This document shows, in pieces, positions 48,392 to 56,388 of a stretch of DNA of 64,000 nucleotides. The position numbers and the translations under genes were made by a program. Location of the stretch: NCBI RefSeq assembly GCF_040712075.1, contig NZ_JBFCVL010000006.1, forward strand, positions 1-64,000. The letters run 5' to 3'. The notes under the pieces were generated by a model. That model ran no database searches, was not told the origin of the DNA, and worked only from the letters and a program-made list of their open reading frames with translations. Origin of the DNA: Fodinicurvata sp. EGI_FJ10296. Lineage in GTDB: Bacteria > Pseudomonadota > Alphaproteobacteria > DSM-16000 > Inquilinaceae. Position 1 is the first letter of the stretch. Every line of letters begins with the position of its first letter.

Positions 48392-48419
48392 TTGCGGTGT
48401 TGATGGATTTTGTTATAAG
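48392..48419 (+). promoter_or_regulatory. Candidate promoter of the peptide-modification region
   Basis: TTGCGG (48392-48397) and TATAAG (48414-48419), with a 16-base spacer, in a locally AT-rich stretch. The -10 box agrees at five of six positions, the -35 at three. The first gene begins 52 bases after the -10 box. Confidence 0.45.
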
Positions 48420-48471
48420 ATTTTTCGGGGCGCTTGGGCTTTTTCGTCAATCATGGATCTGGAGAATCACC

Positions 48472-48798
48472 ATGCCCGAGCCAGACGAGACGCGAATCCG
48501 ACTCCTCGAAGAGTCGTTGAGAGACCTTCGCAATAATCTGGGGCCGACGGTCGTCAACCGGCAGCCCCGTCCGATCGATCCAAGTCCGATAGCGGGACGC
48601 ATCGATGCGGCGGAGAAAACGGTCGAACGCATCGTTTCCGCCGGCGTGCTCAAGGATCAGGAGGCGGGCCGGTTCAAGGATCTTGCCAGCGCTGCCATCA
48701 ACGATCAGGTCCGCGAAATAATGCGCGGCGGAACCGGCGATGTCGCTGCCACAATCAACGTGACGGTTTCCGGCACGGGCACGATCTCGGTTTCATAG
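48472..48798 (+). CDS. Candidate modified-peptide precursor
   Basis: A 108-residue protein I do not recognise. It begins MPEPDETRIRLLEESLRDLR, has a helical, charged N-terminal part, contains no Cys, and ends after Gly86-Gly87 with a 21-residue tail of Thr, Ser, Val, Ile, Asn and Gly in which polar and hydrophobic residues alternate (ATINVTVSGTG, then TISVS). The ATG is preceded by GGAG. The Gly-Gly could be a leader cleavage point, as in many peptide natural-product precursors. It is the first gene upstream of a PqqD-like and three radical-SAM/SPASM-type genes. Precursor status is inference; it could also be a small structural protein. Confidence 0.6.
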   Translation: MPEPDETRIRLLEESLRDLRNNLGPTVVNRQPRPIDPSPIAGRIDAAEKTVERIVSAGVLKDQEAGRFKDLASAAINDQVREIMRGGTGDVAATINVTVSGTGTISVS

Positions 48799-48921
48799 CG
48801 TATTTTCGTATCGGCGTCGGTGAAGTTCGGTCGTCGGTGACGGCGGCCGGAAAGGGGGATTGCGTGCGCGGTCTCCCTGCCGACATCGATGCCGCTCGTC
48901 GCTCGATCCGGAGATCGCACA

Positions 48922-49281
48922 ATGGCACCGACATCCCAGAATTGGGAGGAGGCGACGGTTGCCGCCGTCTCCCGGTCGCGCCTGAAGCGCGGCCCGCATG
49001 CACGCGCCGTCGACTTCGGACAGAGCCTCCTGTTCGTCCTCGCGTCGCGCAGCCGTCCTGTCTACAAGCTTCATGCGACGCCGGCTCAGGCTCTGGTCTG
49101 GAACGTTCTGGCGGAATCCCGCACCCTCGGCGACATTATCGACCTTCTCCGCCGCGACTTTCCTGAATTGCGTCCGATCGATGCCGCCTGGATCGTGGCC
49201 GATCTTCGCCGGCGCTCTATCGTCATCGCATTGGAAGAATCGGATCCGCCCGGCGTCGCGCGGCCAAGGAGCGCGCTATGA
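48922..49281 (+). CDS. PqqD-like peptide-recognition protein
   Basis: A 119-residue protein with the PqqD/RiPP recognition-element pattern: three short beta strands (DFGQSLLFVLASRSRPVYKL-like), then ATPAQALVWNVLAESRTL and a helical end DAAWIVADLRRRSIV. Known members bind leader peptides and bring them to radical-SAM enzymes. The start at 48922 has GGAG eight bases upstream; an ATG at 48889 is in frame. The stop overlaps the next gene as ATGA. There are 123 bases between it and the candidate precursor gene. Confidence 0.75.
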   Translation: MAPTSQNWEEATVAAVSRSRLKRGPHARAVDFGQSLLFVLASRSRPVYKLHATPAQALVWNVLAESRTLGDIIDLLRRDFPELRPIDAAWIVADLRRRSIVIALEESDPPGVARPRSAL

Positions 49282-50675
49282 ATTCGCCAGCCGACCGGAC
49301 TCCGGCTGCATCGGCGCCGGCGGACGAAGGCGGTTCTCCCGAACCGTCCCGGGAGTCGATTGGCAAGCCATTCCTGTGCGCCGTGCCGCGTCCGGATGGC
49401 GGTGCCTTCGTCATCGATGCACCGACCGGCGCCATGCTCCGGCTTTTGCCGGGCGACGTCGACGATTTGCTCGCGGGTGCGGTCCCTGTGGATGAGCACA
49501 GCGATTCAGGCGACATCGGGCCGGGGGCCGAATCGGGCGCGAAGCAGGACGTGGCGTCGGGACCCGGCGAGGCGGAACTGTTTCGCGAAGCATGTACAGA
49601 GGTGCGGTCGGCCGATGCAATAGCAGCCAGTCTCCGGCTTGGCTTCGTGGTCGATCGGTTGTCCGACGATGAGGCCGCCGAGGCCGTCGCGGACGCCTGC
49701 GACCGGCTTGCCCATTCAACGGCCGAGCGGATCTTCGTCCATTTCTGGGTCGGCGACGCCGATGCGTGGGACAAAGCAGGCAGTATTGCCCGCACTCTGT
49801 CCACGGCCGGCGAGGGCCGCATCTCGGGCGTAAGCCTGACGCTCGACCCCAGCCTGCCGATAACGCCGGCGGCGGAGGCGGCGACGCTGGAATTGGCGGG
49901 CCTGGCGCCGCGCGGGCGTCAGGTCGTTTTTCGTCTCGGTCCCGATGCCCTGGCCAGAGCCGGCGATCCCGACCTTCTCGCGCGCATGACCTTTGCCTGG
50001 CAGGGGGTCCTGTTCCGCCAGCGGTTCTCGCCCAGCTTCGTTCTTGCCGTGACGCCGTCCACGCTCGAAGCGATTGGCGGATCGGTGTTCGAGGCTCTCT
50101 GTTTCTCAGGCGTTTACCCGCGCAATGTCTTTGTCGTCTTTGCCGCCGACGGTGCGCAGAATGCGGGGCTGTGCGAGGTCTACGACACGAACTGGGACGC
50201 CCATGGCGCCCTGGCGCCGGCATTGCTGTCGCGGCCGACACACCGGCTGGTCGAACCGCTGGCGCTGGGGCTGGCGGATGTGATCCGGGGGTTCATCCTT
50301 TCGGACAAACGGTGGATGCGGACCTCTGGTTGCCCCTTTCCGCGCCAGGGCGTCGTTTATGCCGGCGGCTTCGCGGCGCGCTGCCCGGTTGCGGCCGTCA
50401 AGGCGGCGGGATCGGCTCTGCCGCCATCGATGGCGGCGGGGGTCCCGGAGTTTTCCAGGGGGCAGGGCAGCGGGCAAGTCTGGCCCGATGAGTGGTCCGG
50501 GCGTGGTCCCCAAAGTGTCCCGCAGTGCAAGACATGCCGAGTGGCACCGCTTTGCGGGTCGGGCTGTGCCGTTCGCGCCTATGAGACGCACGGGCACCTG
50601 ATGGCGCCCGACTGTCCGCCGATAGGCCGCGTGCTGACTGCCGAAGGGGCGATATGCGCGGCAGCCGACGTTTGA
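49278..50675 (+). CDS. SPASM-domain protein lacking the radical-SAM cysteines
   Basis: A 465-residue protein whose C terminus has a SPASM-type cluster-binding pattern: Cys417, Cys420, Cys426 and Cys430 in CKTCRVAPLCGSGCAVRAYE, then Cys446 in APDCPP. Earlier cysteines occur in SGCPFPRQG and ARCPVAA. The middle looks like a TIM-barrel of the radical-SAM type (IFVHFWVGDADAWDKA at the first strand), but the CxxxCxxC motif is absent. It may be a degenerate enzyme acting as a partner or scaffold. The N-terminal FVIDAPTGAMLRLLPGD region is shared by some peptide-modifying enzymes. Coupled to the PqqD-like gene by ATGA overlap. Confidence 0.72.
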   Translation: MNSPADRTPAASAPADEGGSPEPSRESIGKPFLCAVPRPDGGAFVIDAPTGAMLRLLPGDVDDLLAGAVPVDEHSDSGDIGPGAESGAKQDVASGPGEAELFREACTEVRSADAIAASLRLGFVVDRLSDDEAAEAVADACDRLAHSTAERIFVHFWVGDADAWDKAGSIARTLSTAGEGRISGVSLTLDPSLPITPAAEAATLELAGLAPRGRQVVFRLGPDALARAGDPDLLARMTFAWQGVLFRQRFSPSFVLAVTPSTLEAIGGSVFEALCFSGVYPRNVFVVFAADGAQNAGLCEVYDTNWDAHGALAPALLSRPTHRLVEPLALGLADVIRGFILSDKRWMRTSGCPFPRQGVVYAGGFAARCPVAAVKAAGSALPPSMAAGVPEFSRGQGSGQVWPDEWSGRGPQSVPQCKTCRVAPLCGSGCAVRAYETHGHLMAPDCPPIGRVLTAEGAICAAADV

Positions 50676-50724
50676 GTTTTCCCGTCCCCGCGATCCGATC
50701 GGGGCTAAGCACGAGGAGGGCCTC

Positions 50725-51897
50725 ATGACGAGTGAGTTCGAAGCCGCGTCAACCGGCAGTTCCGCCACCGCTCTTGCCAGTCCGCCACCTCTCGTGCGGG
50801 GGCCTGATTTGGGGCCGGATCTGGCTGACGACATTCAGGCGTCGCTGGCCGGAGCCTATATCCTTGATGACCGGCTTCAATGGGTGGAAGCACTTGCGGC
50901 ACTTGGCGGGGTGCGGGGACGGGAAGCCTGGTACCGCTTGGCCGGCATGAAGCCGGACGGCGTCAATCCGCGTCCGCTGGCTGCCCAGATCGAGTTCACC
51001 CAGAGATGCAACTTGACCTGTTCCTTCTGCTACAATGACAGCGGTCCCGACAATCGGGACGAATTGTCGATGGATTGCCTTGCCTCGGTCTGTCAGCAAC
51101 TGATCGATCTCCAGGTTGCGGAACTGATCATATCGGGCGGCGAACCCCTGATGCGCCCGGCCCATCTGGGGCTGGTTCTGGACATCTTTTCCGGCAGCGG
51201 CATTCCCATCCATGTCCTGACCAACGGCACGTTGATGACCGATGCCTGGTGCCGGCGGCTCAAGGACGCGGGAGCGGTCACCCTTCAGGTCAGCCTGGAT
51301 GGCGGCGATCCTGCGGTGCACGACGTCGTGCGCGGCCGCCGTGGATCCTGGGCAAAGGCGCTGGGAGGCCTGGCCATGGCGGCCGACCACGGGCTTCATA
51401 CCTTTGTGTCGACCGTTTTGACCCGCGACAACGTCGCCTCGCTGCCGGCGCTGGTCGACGCCTGCTATCTTGCGGGTTGCCGGACTTTGAATATCGGCGA
51501 CCTGATTACCTGGGGGCGCGGCGACCCGTTCATGGCGTCCGGCGCCTGTACGGATGACCAATATGACGATGCCGCCGAGTTCATCCGCGCACGCGGTCTG
51601 GCGCTTCAGGACCATATGGATATCCGGCTGGCGGTCAGCATGTATTTCTATATCTGCCAGCTTCGCTATCGCGGGCAGGAAAGCATGCTGATCCGGGGCG
51701 ACGGCAGCGTTCGGCCGCATTGCACGCTCTCTGGAATCGTCTGTGGCTCGGTACACGAAGAAAGCCTGGCCGAGATCTGGGACCGGCGCCTGGCGGCCGT
51801 TCACCGCAGTGCGGAACTCGACGCCGTGCTTGCGGCCCATCAACTCGTCGTCACGCCCCGTCTTCGGCAGATCCGCTGCGCTCGGAGGTCATCATGA
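50725..51897 (+). CDS. Radical-SAM enzyme with partial SPASM/Twitch tail
   Basis: A 390-residue enzyme with the canonical CxxxCxxC (Cys95, Cys99, Cys102 in QRCNLTCSFCYND), the GGEPL motif in LIISGGEPLMRP, and LTNGTLM and SLDGGDPAVHD typical of peptide-modifying radical-SAM proteins. The C-terminal part has RGDGSVRPHCTLSG and GSVHEESLAEIWDRR, a Twitch/SPASM-like end with few cysteines. A 94-residue N-terminal extension precedes the barrel. GAGGAG lies before the ATG. The stop overlaps the next start as ATGA. Confidence 0.85.
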   Translation: MTSEFEAASTGSSATALASPPPLVRGPDLGPDLADDIQASLAGAYILDDRLQWVEALAALGGVRGREAWYRLAGMKPDGVNPRPLAAQIEFTQRCNLTCSFCYNDSGPDNRDELSMDCLASVCQQLIDLQVAELIISGGEPLMRPAHLGLVLDIFSGSGIPIHVLTNGTLMTDAWCRRLKDAGAVTLQVSLDGGDPAVHDVVRGRRGSWAKALGGLAMAADHGLHTFVSTVLTRDNVASLPALVDACYLAGCRTLNIGDLITWGRGDPFMASGACTDDQYDDAAEFIRARGLALQDHMDIRLAVSMYFYICQLRYRGQESMLIRGDGSVRPHCTLSGIVCGSVHEESLAEIWDRRLAAVHRSAELDAVLAAHQLVVTPRLRQIRCARRSS

Positions 51898-53285
51898 AGG
51901 TTGCTCTGGTTATCGCCGTCAGCGAATACGCTGCATATACCATGCTCGATCAGGAATCGGATCCGCCCCTGGGGGTGCTTTACCTGGCGACCATCATCCG
52001 CGATCGCCACGAGGTGCGGATTTTCGACGGGCAGCTTTCGCTGTCGAGTCCGGAGGATTATGCCGCGGAGGTTCTGGCCTGGGAGCCGGACGTCGTCGGT
52101 TTTTCGGTCAATTTCTCGACCGTTGCCCGCAATACATGGCGTATGGCCGAGGCCGTGCGCGCGGCCCGGCCGCAGATGCCGATCGTGCTGGGCGGCAATT
52201 TCGCAACCTTCCATGCCGAGGAGGTCATGGGCAAGGCCCCGGTGGACTACGTCCTGCTGCACGAGGCCGAGGTGAGTTTTCCGGCGCTGCTCGACCGTTT
52301 GGCCGACCCCACGTCGCCGATGCCCGATGGCATCGTGTTCCGCGACGGCGACGGGAGTCCGGTCCGGCTGCCATTCGGGCGCTATATCCAGGATCTGGAC
52401 GAGCTGCCGTTTCCCGATTTCGATCTATTCGACGATCCCTCGCGATACGCCAAATCAATGGTAACCAGCCGTGGGTGCCCCTACACCTGCGTTTATTGCT
52501 CGACGCGGGAAATGTGGAAGAAATGGCGCAGCCGGAGCGCAGAAAACATGGTCGATGAGATGATGGCGCTTCAGGCGCGATATGGCTGTTCGCAGGTTCT
52601 GCTTGCCGACGATATCTTCATCGTCAACAAGAAGCGCGTTCACGAAGTCTGCGATCTTCTGATCGAGCGAGGCTCGCTGGTGCGCTGGGGGTTTTCCACC
52701 CGGCTTGAAACCCTCAAGGACGAGATGATGCCAAAGCTGGCCCGTGCCGGCGTCACCGGTATCTTCCTGGGCATTGAAAGTGCCTCGGAGCGCGTGCTCG
52801 CGCATATGGAGCGCCGCTATACCCGACAGGAGATCATCGACAAGATCGATCGCCTCGCCGATTTCGGCATTACGGCATCAGCCAGTTTCATCATCGGCCT
52901 GCCATGGGAAACCGAGGAGGATGTGCGCGTGACCTTCGAGACGATGCGCCGCATCCGAACTCACCGCGTCCTGCTGAACATCTTTACCCCGTTGTCCGGC
53001 ACGCTGTCGCTCAGCCGTCCGGAAGACTACGGCCTGGAATTCATCGAGACCTATGACCCCGAACGGGCCGTCGTCGGCCATGGATACGTGAACTTCAACA
53101 CGCCTCATCTGACGGCGCAGCGCATCAAGCATCTCTGGCTCGAAGGTCAGGCAATCGTCATCGCCAAAGGCCGCGAGAAAAGCCGCCTGGAAGCGGAATT
53201 GAGCCGCAACCGCTATGGCCTGCTGGCCGACCCGGCAGCGGAGTCAGCGCAAGCCGAGGAGACACAATCGCACGCCTTCGGATGA
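51894..53285 (+). CDS. Cobalamin-binding radical-SAM enzyme
   Basis: A 463-residue class B-type radical-SAM protein. The N-terminal half is a B12-binding Rossmann-like domain (PLGVLYLATIIRDRHEVRIF, VVGFSVNFSTV, IVLGGNFATFHAEEVM, DYVLLHEAE), and the radical-SAM motif is CxxxCxxC (Cys195, Cys199, Cys202 in SRGCPYTCVYC). GIESASERVLAHMERRY and SFIIGLPWETEEDV are usual for the family. Known relatives methylate unactivated carbons or rearrange bonds. The AGGTC-type site and ATGA overlap with the upstream gene place it last in a coupled set. The substrate is not known; the precursor-like gene upstream is the best guess. Confidence 0.88.
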   Translation: MKVALVIAVSEYAAYTMLDQESDPPLGVLYLATIIRDRHEVRIFDGQLSLSSPEDYAAEVLAWEPDVVGFSVNFSTVARNTWRMAEAVRAARPQMPIVLGGNFATFHAEEVMGKAPVDYVLLHEAEVSFPALLDRLADPTSPMPDGIVFRDGDGSPVRLPFGRYIQDLDELPFPDFDLFDDPSRYAKSMVTSRGCPYTCVYCSTREMWKKWRSRSAENMVDEMMALQARYGCSQVLLADDIFIVNKKRVHEVCDLLIERGSLVRWGFSTRLETLKDEMMPKLARAGVTGIFLGIESASERVLAHMERRYTRQEIIDKIDRLADFGITASASFIIGLPWETEEDVRVTFETMRRIRTHRVLLNIFTPLSGTLSLSRPEDYGLEFIETYDPERAVVGHGYVNFNTPHLTAQRIKHLWLEGQAIVIAKGREKSRLEAELSRNRYGLLADPAAESAQAEETQSHAFG

Positions 53286-53306
53286 CGGCACCTCGCTGTC
53301 CCATCG

Positions 53307-53331
53307 CCGGAGGCGCGAATGCGCCATCCGG
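53307..53331. terminator. Hairpin between convergent radical-SAM and pyk genes
   Basis: CCGGA-GGCGC pairs with GCGCC-(A)-TCCGG around GAAT, a 10-bp stem with one bulged A. It sits about 22 bases from each stop codon. No T run follows on either strand. Confidence 0.45.
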
Positions 53332-53354
53332 ATTCCACACGCTCAGCGGGAGCT

Positions 53355-54791
53355 TTATGCCTGAACCCATGCGATGCGCAGAATATTCGTCGAACCCGGC
53401 GTGCCGAACGGGACGCCCGCCGTAATAACAAGCCGCTGGGCTTCCTGGGCAATGCCGTCCATGAACGCGATCCGGCAGGCTTTTTCGACCATCTCGCCGA
53501 AATTGGCGATGTCTTCGGTGTGGACAGCGTGAACGCCCCAGCACAAGGCGAGCCGCCGGGCGGTTCGAATGTCGGCCGTCAGGCAGAGGATCGGAACTTC
53601 GGGACGCTCTCTGGCCGCCCGCAGCGTTGTTGAGCCGGACGAGGTGTAGGTGACGATCGCGGCCGCCCTCACGGTATGGGCGACCTGCCGGGCCGCGGCG
53701 GTGATGGCGTCGGCGCTGGTGTTCTCGGGCTCGTAGCGCTGGCTGTCCATCAACGTGCGATAGATGGGGTCGCCTTCCACGCGGAACGCAATGCGGTTCA
53801 TGATCGAGACCGCTTCCTTGGGATAGTCCCCGGCCGCCGTTTCCGCCGACAGCATGACCGCATCGGCGCCGTCATAGACGGCGGTGGCGACGTCGGACGC
53901 TTCCGCCCGTGTCGGTGTGGGAGCGGTGATCATGCTTTCCAGCATCTGGGTGGCGACGATGACGGGTTTGCCCGCCAGCCGGCAGGCCCGGATGATCCGC
54001 TTCTGGATCGAGGGCACGTCCTCCGCCGGCAATTCGACCCCCAGATCGCCCCTTGCCACCATCATGGCTTCGGACATCTCGACCAACTGGTCCAGATGAT
54101 GGATCGCGAGCGGCTTCTCCATCTTGACCAGGAGATGCGCGCGTCCGGCAATCAGTTTGCGCGCTTCGGCCACGTCCTCGGGCTTCTGGACGAAGGAAAG
54201 CGCGATCCAGTCGACTTCCATATCCAGGGCAAAGGCCAGATCGGACCGGTCCTTGTCGGTCAGTGGCGAGACGCGGATAAACGTGTTGGGAACGTTCAGT
54301 CCCTTGCGCTCGGAGATCCTGGTGCCGACCTCGACCACGGTTTCGGCATGGTCGCTGGCGGCCTTGGTGACGCGAAGGCGGACCTTCCCGTCGTCCAGCA
54401 GCAGTTCATGGTCGACCTCGAGCGCCTCGAAGATTTCCGGGTGGGGCAGGTGGACGCGGGTTTCGTCCCCCGGCGCCGTATCGCTGTCCAGCCGGAAAGT
54501 CTGGCCAGGAGTCAGAGGCACCGATTTGTCCTTGAAGGTACCGATGCGGAGTTTCGGTCCCTGCAGATCGGCCATGACGGCGATCGGGCGACCGTATTCC
54601 TCCTCCAGCTCGCGTATGATCGTCAGCCGTTCTTTGTGGCCTTCCTGGTCGCCATGACTGAAATTCAGCCGGAAGACGTCGACGCCGGTCAGGAACAGCG
54701 TACGGATCATCTCCTTGCTCGCGCTGGCAGGTCCGAGCGTGGCGACGATTTTCGTCTTCCTGTCCCGGCGGAGGGGGTTCGTTCTGGTCAT
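53355..54791 (-). CDS. pyk: Pyruvate kinase
   Basis: Converts phosphoenolpyruvate and ADP to pyruvate and ATP. The 478-residue product has TKIVATLGPASASKEMIR, RLNFSHGDQEGH, the signature LVKMEKPLAIHHLDQLVEMS with the catalytic Lys, and VARGDLGVELPAEDVPSIQK, plus IVATQMLESMITAPTPTRAEA. It is the homotetrameric bacterial type with a C-terminal regulatory domain. It is the second gene of a possible unit with glycerate kinase (120 bases upstream), which feeds 2-phosphoglycerate toward pyruvate. Confidence 0.96.
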   Translation of the reverse strand: MTRTNPLRRDRKTKIVATLGPASASKEMIRTLFLTGVDVFRLNFSHGDQEGHKERLTIIRELEEEYGRPIAVMADLQGPKLRIGTFKDKSVPLTPGQTFRLDSDTAPGDETRVHLPHPEIFEALEVDHELLLDDGKVRLRVTKAASDHAETVVEVGTRISERKGLNVPNTFIRVSPLTDKDRSDLAFALDMEVDWIALSFVQKPEDVAEARKLIAGRAHLLVKMEKPLAIHHLDQLVEMSEAMMVARGDLGVELPAEDVPSIQKRIIRACRLAGKPVIVATQMLESMITAPTPTRAEASDVATAVYDGADAVMLSAETAAGDYPKEAVSIMNRIAFRVEGDPIYRTLMDSQRYEPENTSADAITAAARQVAHTVRAAAIVTYTSSGSTTLRAARERPEVPILCLTADIRTARRLALCWGVHAVHTEDIANFGEMVEKACRIAFMDGIAQEAQRLVITAGVPFGTPGSTNILRIAWVQA

Positions 54792-54911
54792 TTTTCGGGG
54801 CCTTGGTCGCGGTCATTGACGGTCGGATACGAAGGCCGGCGCCCTGATTGTCCGGCAGGCGGCGTCTGGCAGGGGGCGACTGACAGGGGGGCCGTCTGGC
54901 AGGTGCGGCCT

Positions 54912-56201
54912 CTATGGCACTGGCATAATCAGGATGGCTCGGAAATCGTTGACATTGGTTTGCGTCGGCCCGGTAATCACCAGGCCGCCGACTGCTGCAA
55001 AATAACCATATCCGTCGTTGTCTTCCAAGTGACGTTGTGCAGATGCGCCGATTTCCAACCCGAGGTGGAACGTGTTCGGCGTCATCAGCACACCGGCGTT
55101 ATCTTCGCTGCCGTCGATTCCGTCGGTGTCGCATGCCATGGCCCAGATGCCGGGCTTGCCCGCCAGGTCTGCGGTCAGGGCGGTCAGGAACTCCGCATTG
55201 CGCCCGCCGCGCCCGCCGCCCTTGACCGTCACCGTCGTCTCGCCGCCGCTCAGCAGGACGCAAGGGGGACGGGCAATGGGTCGGGTGCTTTCATCGTCGT
55301 CGGCGGCGTCGGCCACATGACGGGCTATGGCTGCGTGAACAAGCGCCACGTCCGCCGCCTCGCCCTCGATGCGGTCGGACAGAATGACAGGGGCGACGCC
55401 CGCGCTCTTCGCGACGACAGACGCGGCCTGCAGCGCGCCCAGCGGCGTTGCGGCCATGGATACCCCGTTGCCGGCAAAAACCGGGTCGCCCGGCTTGGGA
55501 GTCTCTGCCGCCGGGTCGTTCAGCCGCGCGGCCACCGCCGCAGACGGATCGATGGCGTATTTCGCCAGGATCGACCGTGCCTCGGCCAGGGTCGAGGGAT
55601 CAGGCACCGTCGGTCCCGAGGCGATGACGGAAGGGTCGTCGCCGGGCACGTCAGAAATCAGGATCGTATGCAGTCGCGCGGGCGCGACCGCGGCGGCAAG
55701 CTGGCCACCCTTGACCGCCGAGAGATGCTTGCGCACCGCGTTCATCTCGTGAATGGTCGCCCCGGAGCGCAGCAGAGCGCGGGCGACAGCCTGCTTGTCG
55801 TCCAGGGTCAGGCCGGGAGCCGGCAGCGCCAGCAGGGACGAGCCGCCGCCGGAGATCAGCGCGATCACCAGATCATCGGGGCCGGCGGTTTGAACCAGCG
55901 CCAGTATGCGTTCCGCCGCGTCGAGGCCAGCGGCGTCGGGCACCGGATGGGCCGCTTCGACGATCTCGATTCGCCGGCAGGGGGCAGTATGGCCATAGCG
56001 CGTCACCACGAGACCTTCGACCGGCCCGTCCCACGCGTTTTCCAGCGCCGCCGCCATGGCCGCCGATGCCTTGCCGGCACCGATCACGATGGTGCGGCCT
56101 ATGGGCGGGGCGGGCAGATGGGCCGGTACGCATACCTCCGGCCGGGCGGCGCGGACCGCCGCGTCGAACATTTGCCTCAGCAAGGCTTCCGGTTCGGGCA
56201 T
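54912..56201 (-). CDS. Glycerate kinase, MOFRL type
   Basis: A 429-residue D-glycerate 2-kinase of the GckA/TtuD type (older name hydroxypyruvate reductase). It has GAGKASAAMAAAL near the N terminus, VIALISGGGSSLLALP, the DVPGDDPSVIASGPTVPD stretch, and the C-terminal MOFRL region with LLSGGETTVTVKGGGRGGRN and DTDGIDGSEDNAG. It makes 2-phosphoglycerate from glycerate, linking glyoxylate or tartrate breakdown to glycolysis and to pyk next to it. The ATG at 56201 gives the normal start (MPEPEALLRQMFDAAVR); the upstream in-frame extension overlaps the IclR gene's 5' end. Confidence 0.92.
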   Translation of the reverse strand: MPEPEALLRQMFDAAVRAARPEVCVPAHLPAPPIGRTIVIGAGKASAAMAAALENAWDGPVEGLVVTRYGHTAPCRRIEIVEAAHPVPDAAGLDAAERILALVQTAGPDDLVIALISGGGSSLLALPAPGLTLDDKQAVARALLRSGATIHEMNAVRKHLSAVKGGQLAAAVAPARLHTILISDVPGDDPSVIASGPTVPDPSTLAEARSILAKYAIDPSAAVAARLNDPAAETPKPGDPVFAGNGVSMAATPLGALQAASVVAKSAGVAPVILSDRIEGEAADVALVHAAIARHVADAADDDESTRPIARPPCVLLSGGETTVTVKGGGRGGRNAEFLTALTADLAGKPGIWAMACDTDGIDGSEDNAGVLMTPNTFHLGLEIGASAQRHLEDNDGYGYFAAVGGLVITGPTQTNVNDFRAILIMPVP

Positions 56202-56388
56202 GATCACCTGGGTTCGCAGTGGCTGATGATGGGGCGATTGACGGGGCTGGTCCGCTTGAGTGCCGGCACACCGTAATGCACGGTAAGCCAGAGCCGCCTT
56301 TATGCCAATGGTGATTGACGGCAGGAGAACCGGCGGATCAGCGACAGCAGGCTTGCCTTGGCGGCTGGTGTCGGCATTGTTGCGGGTC

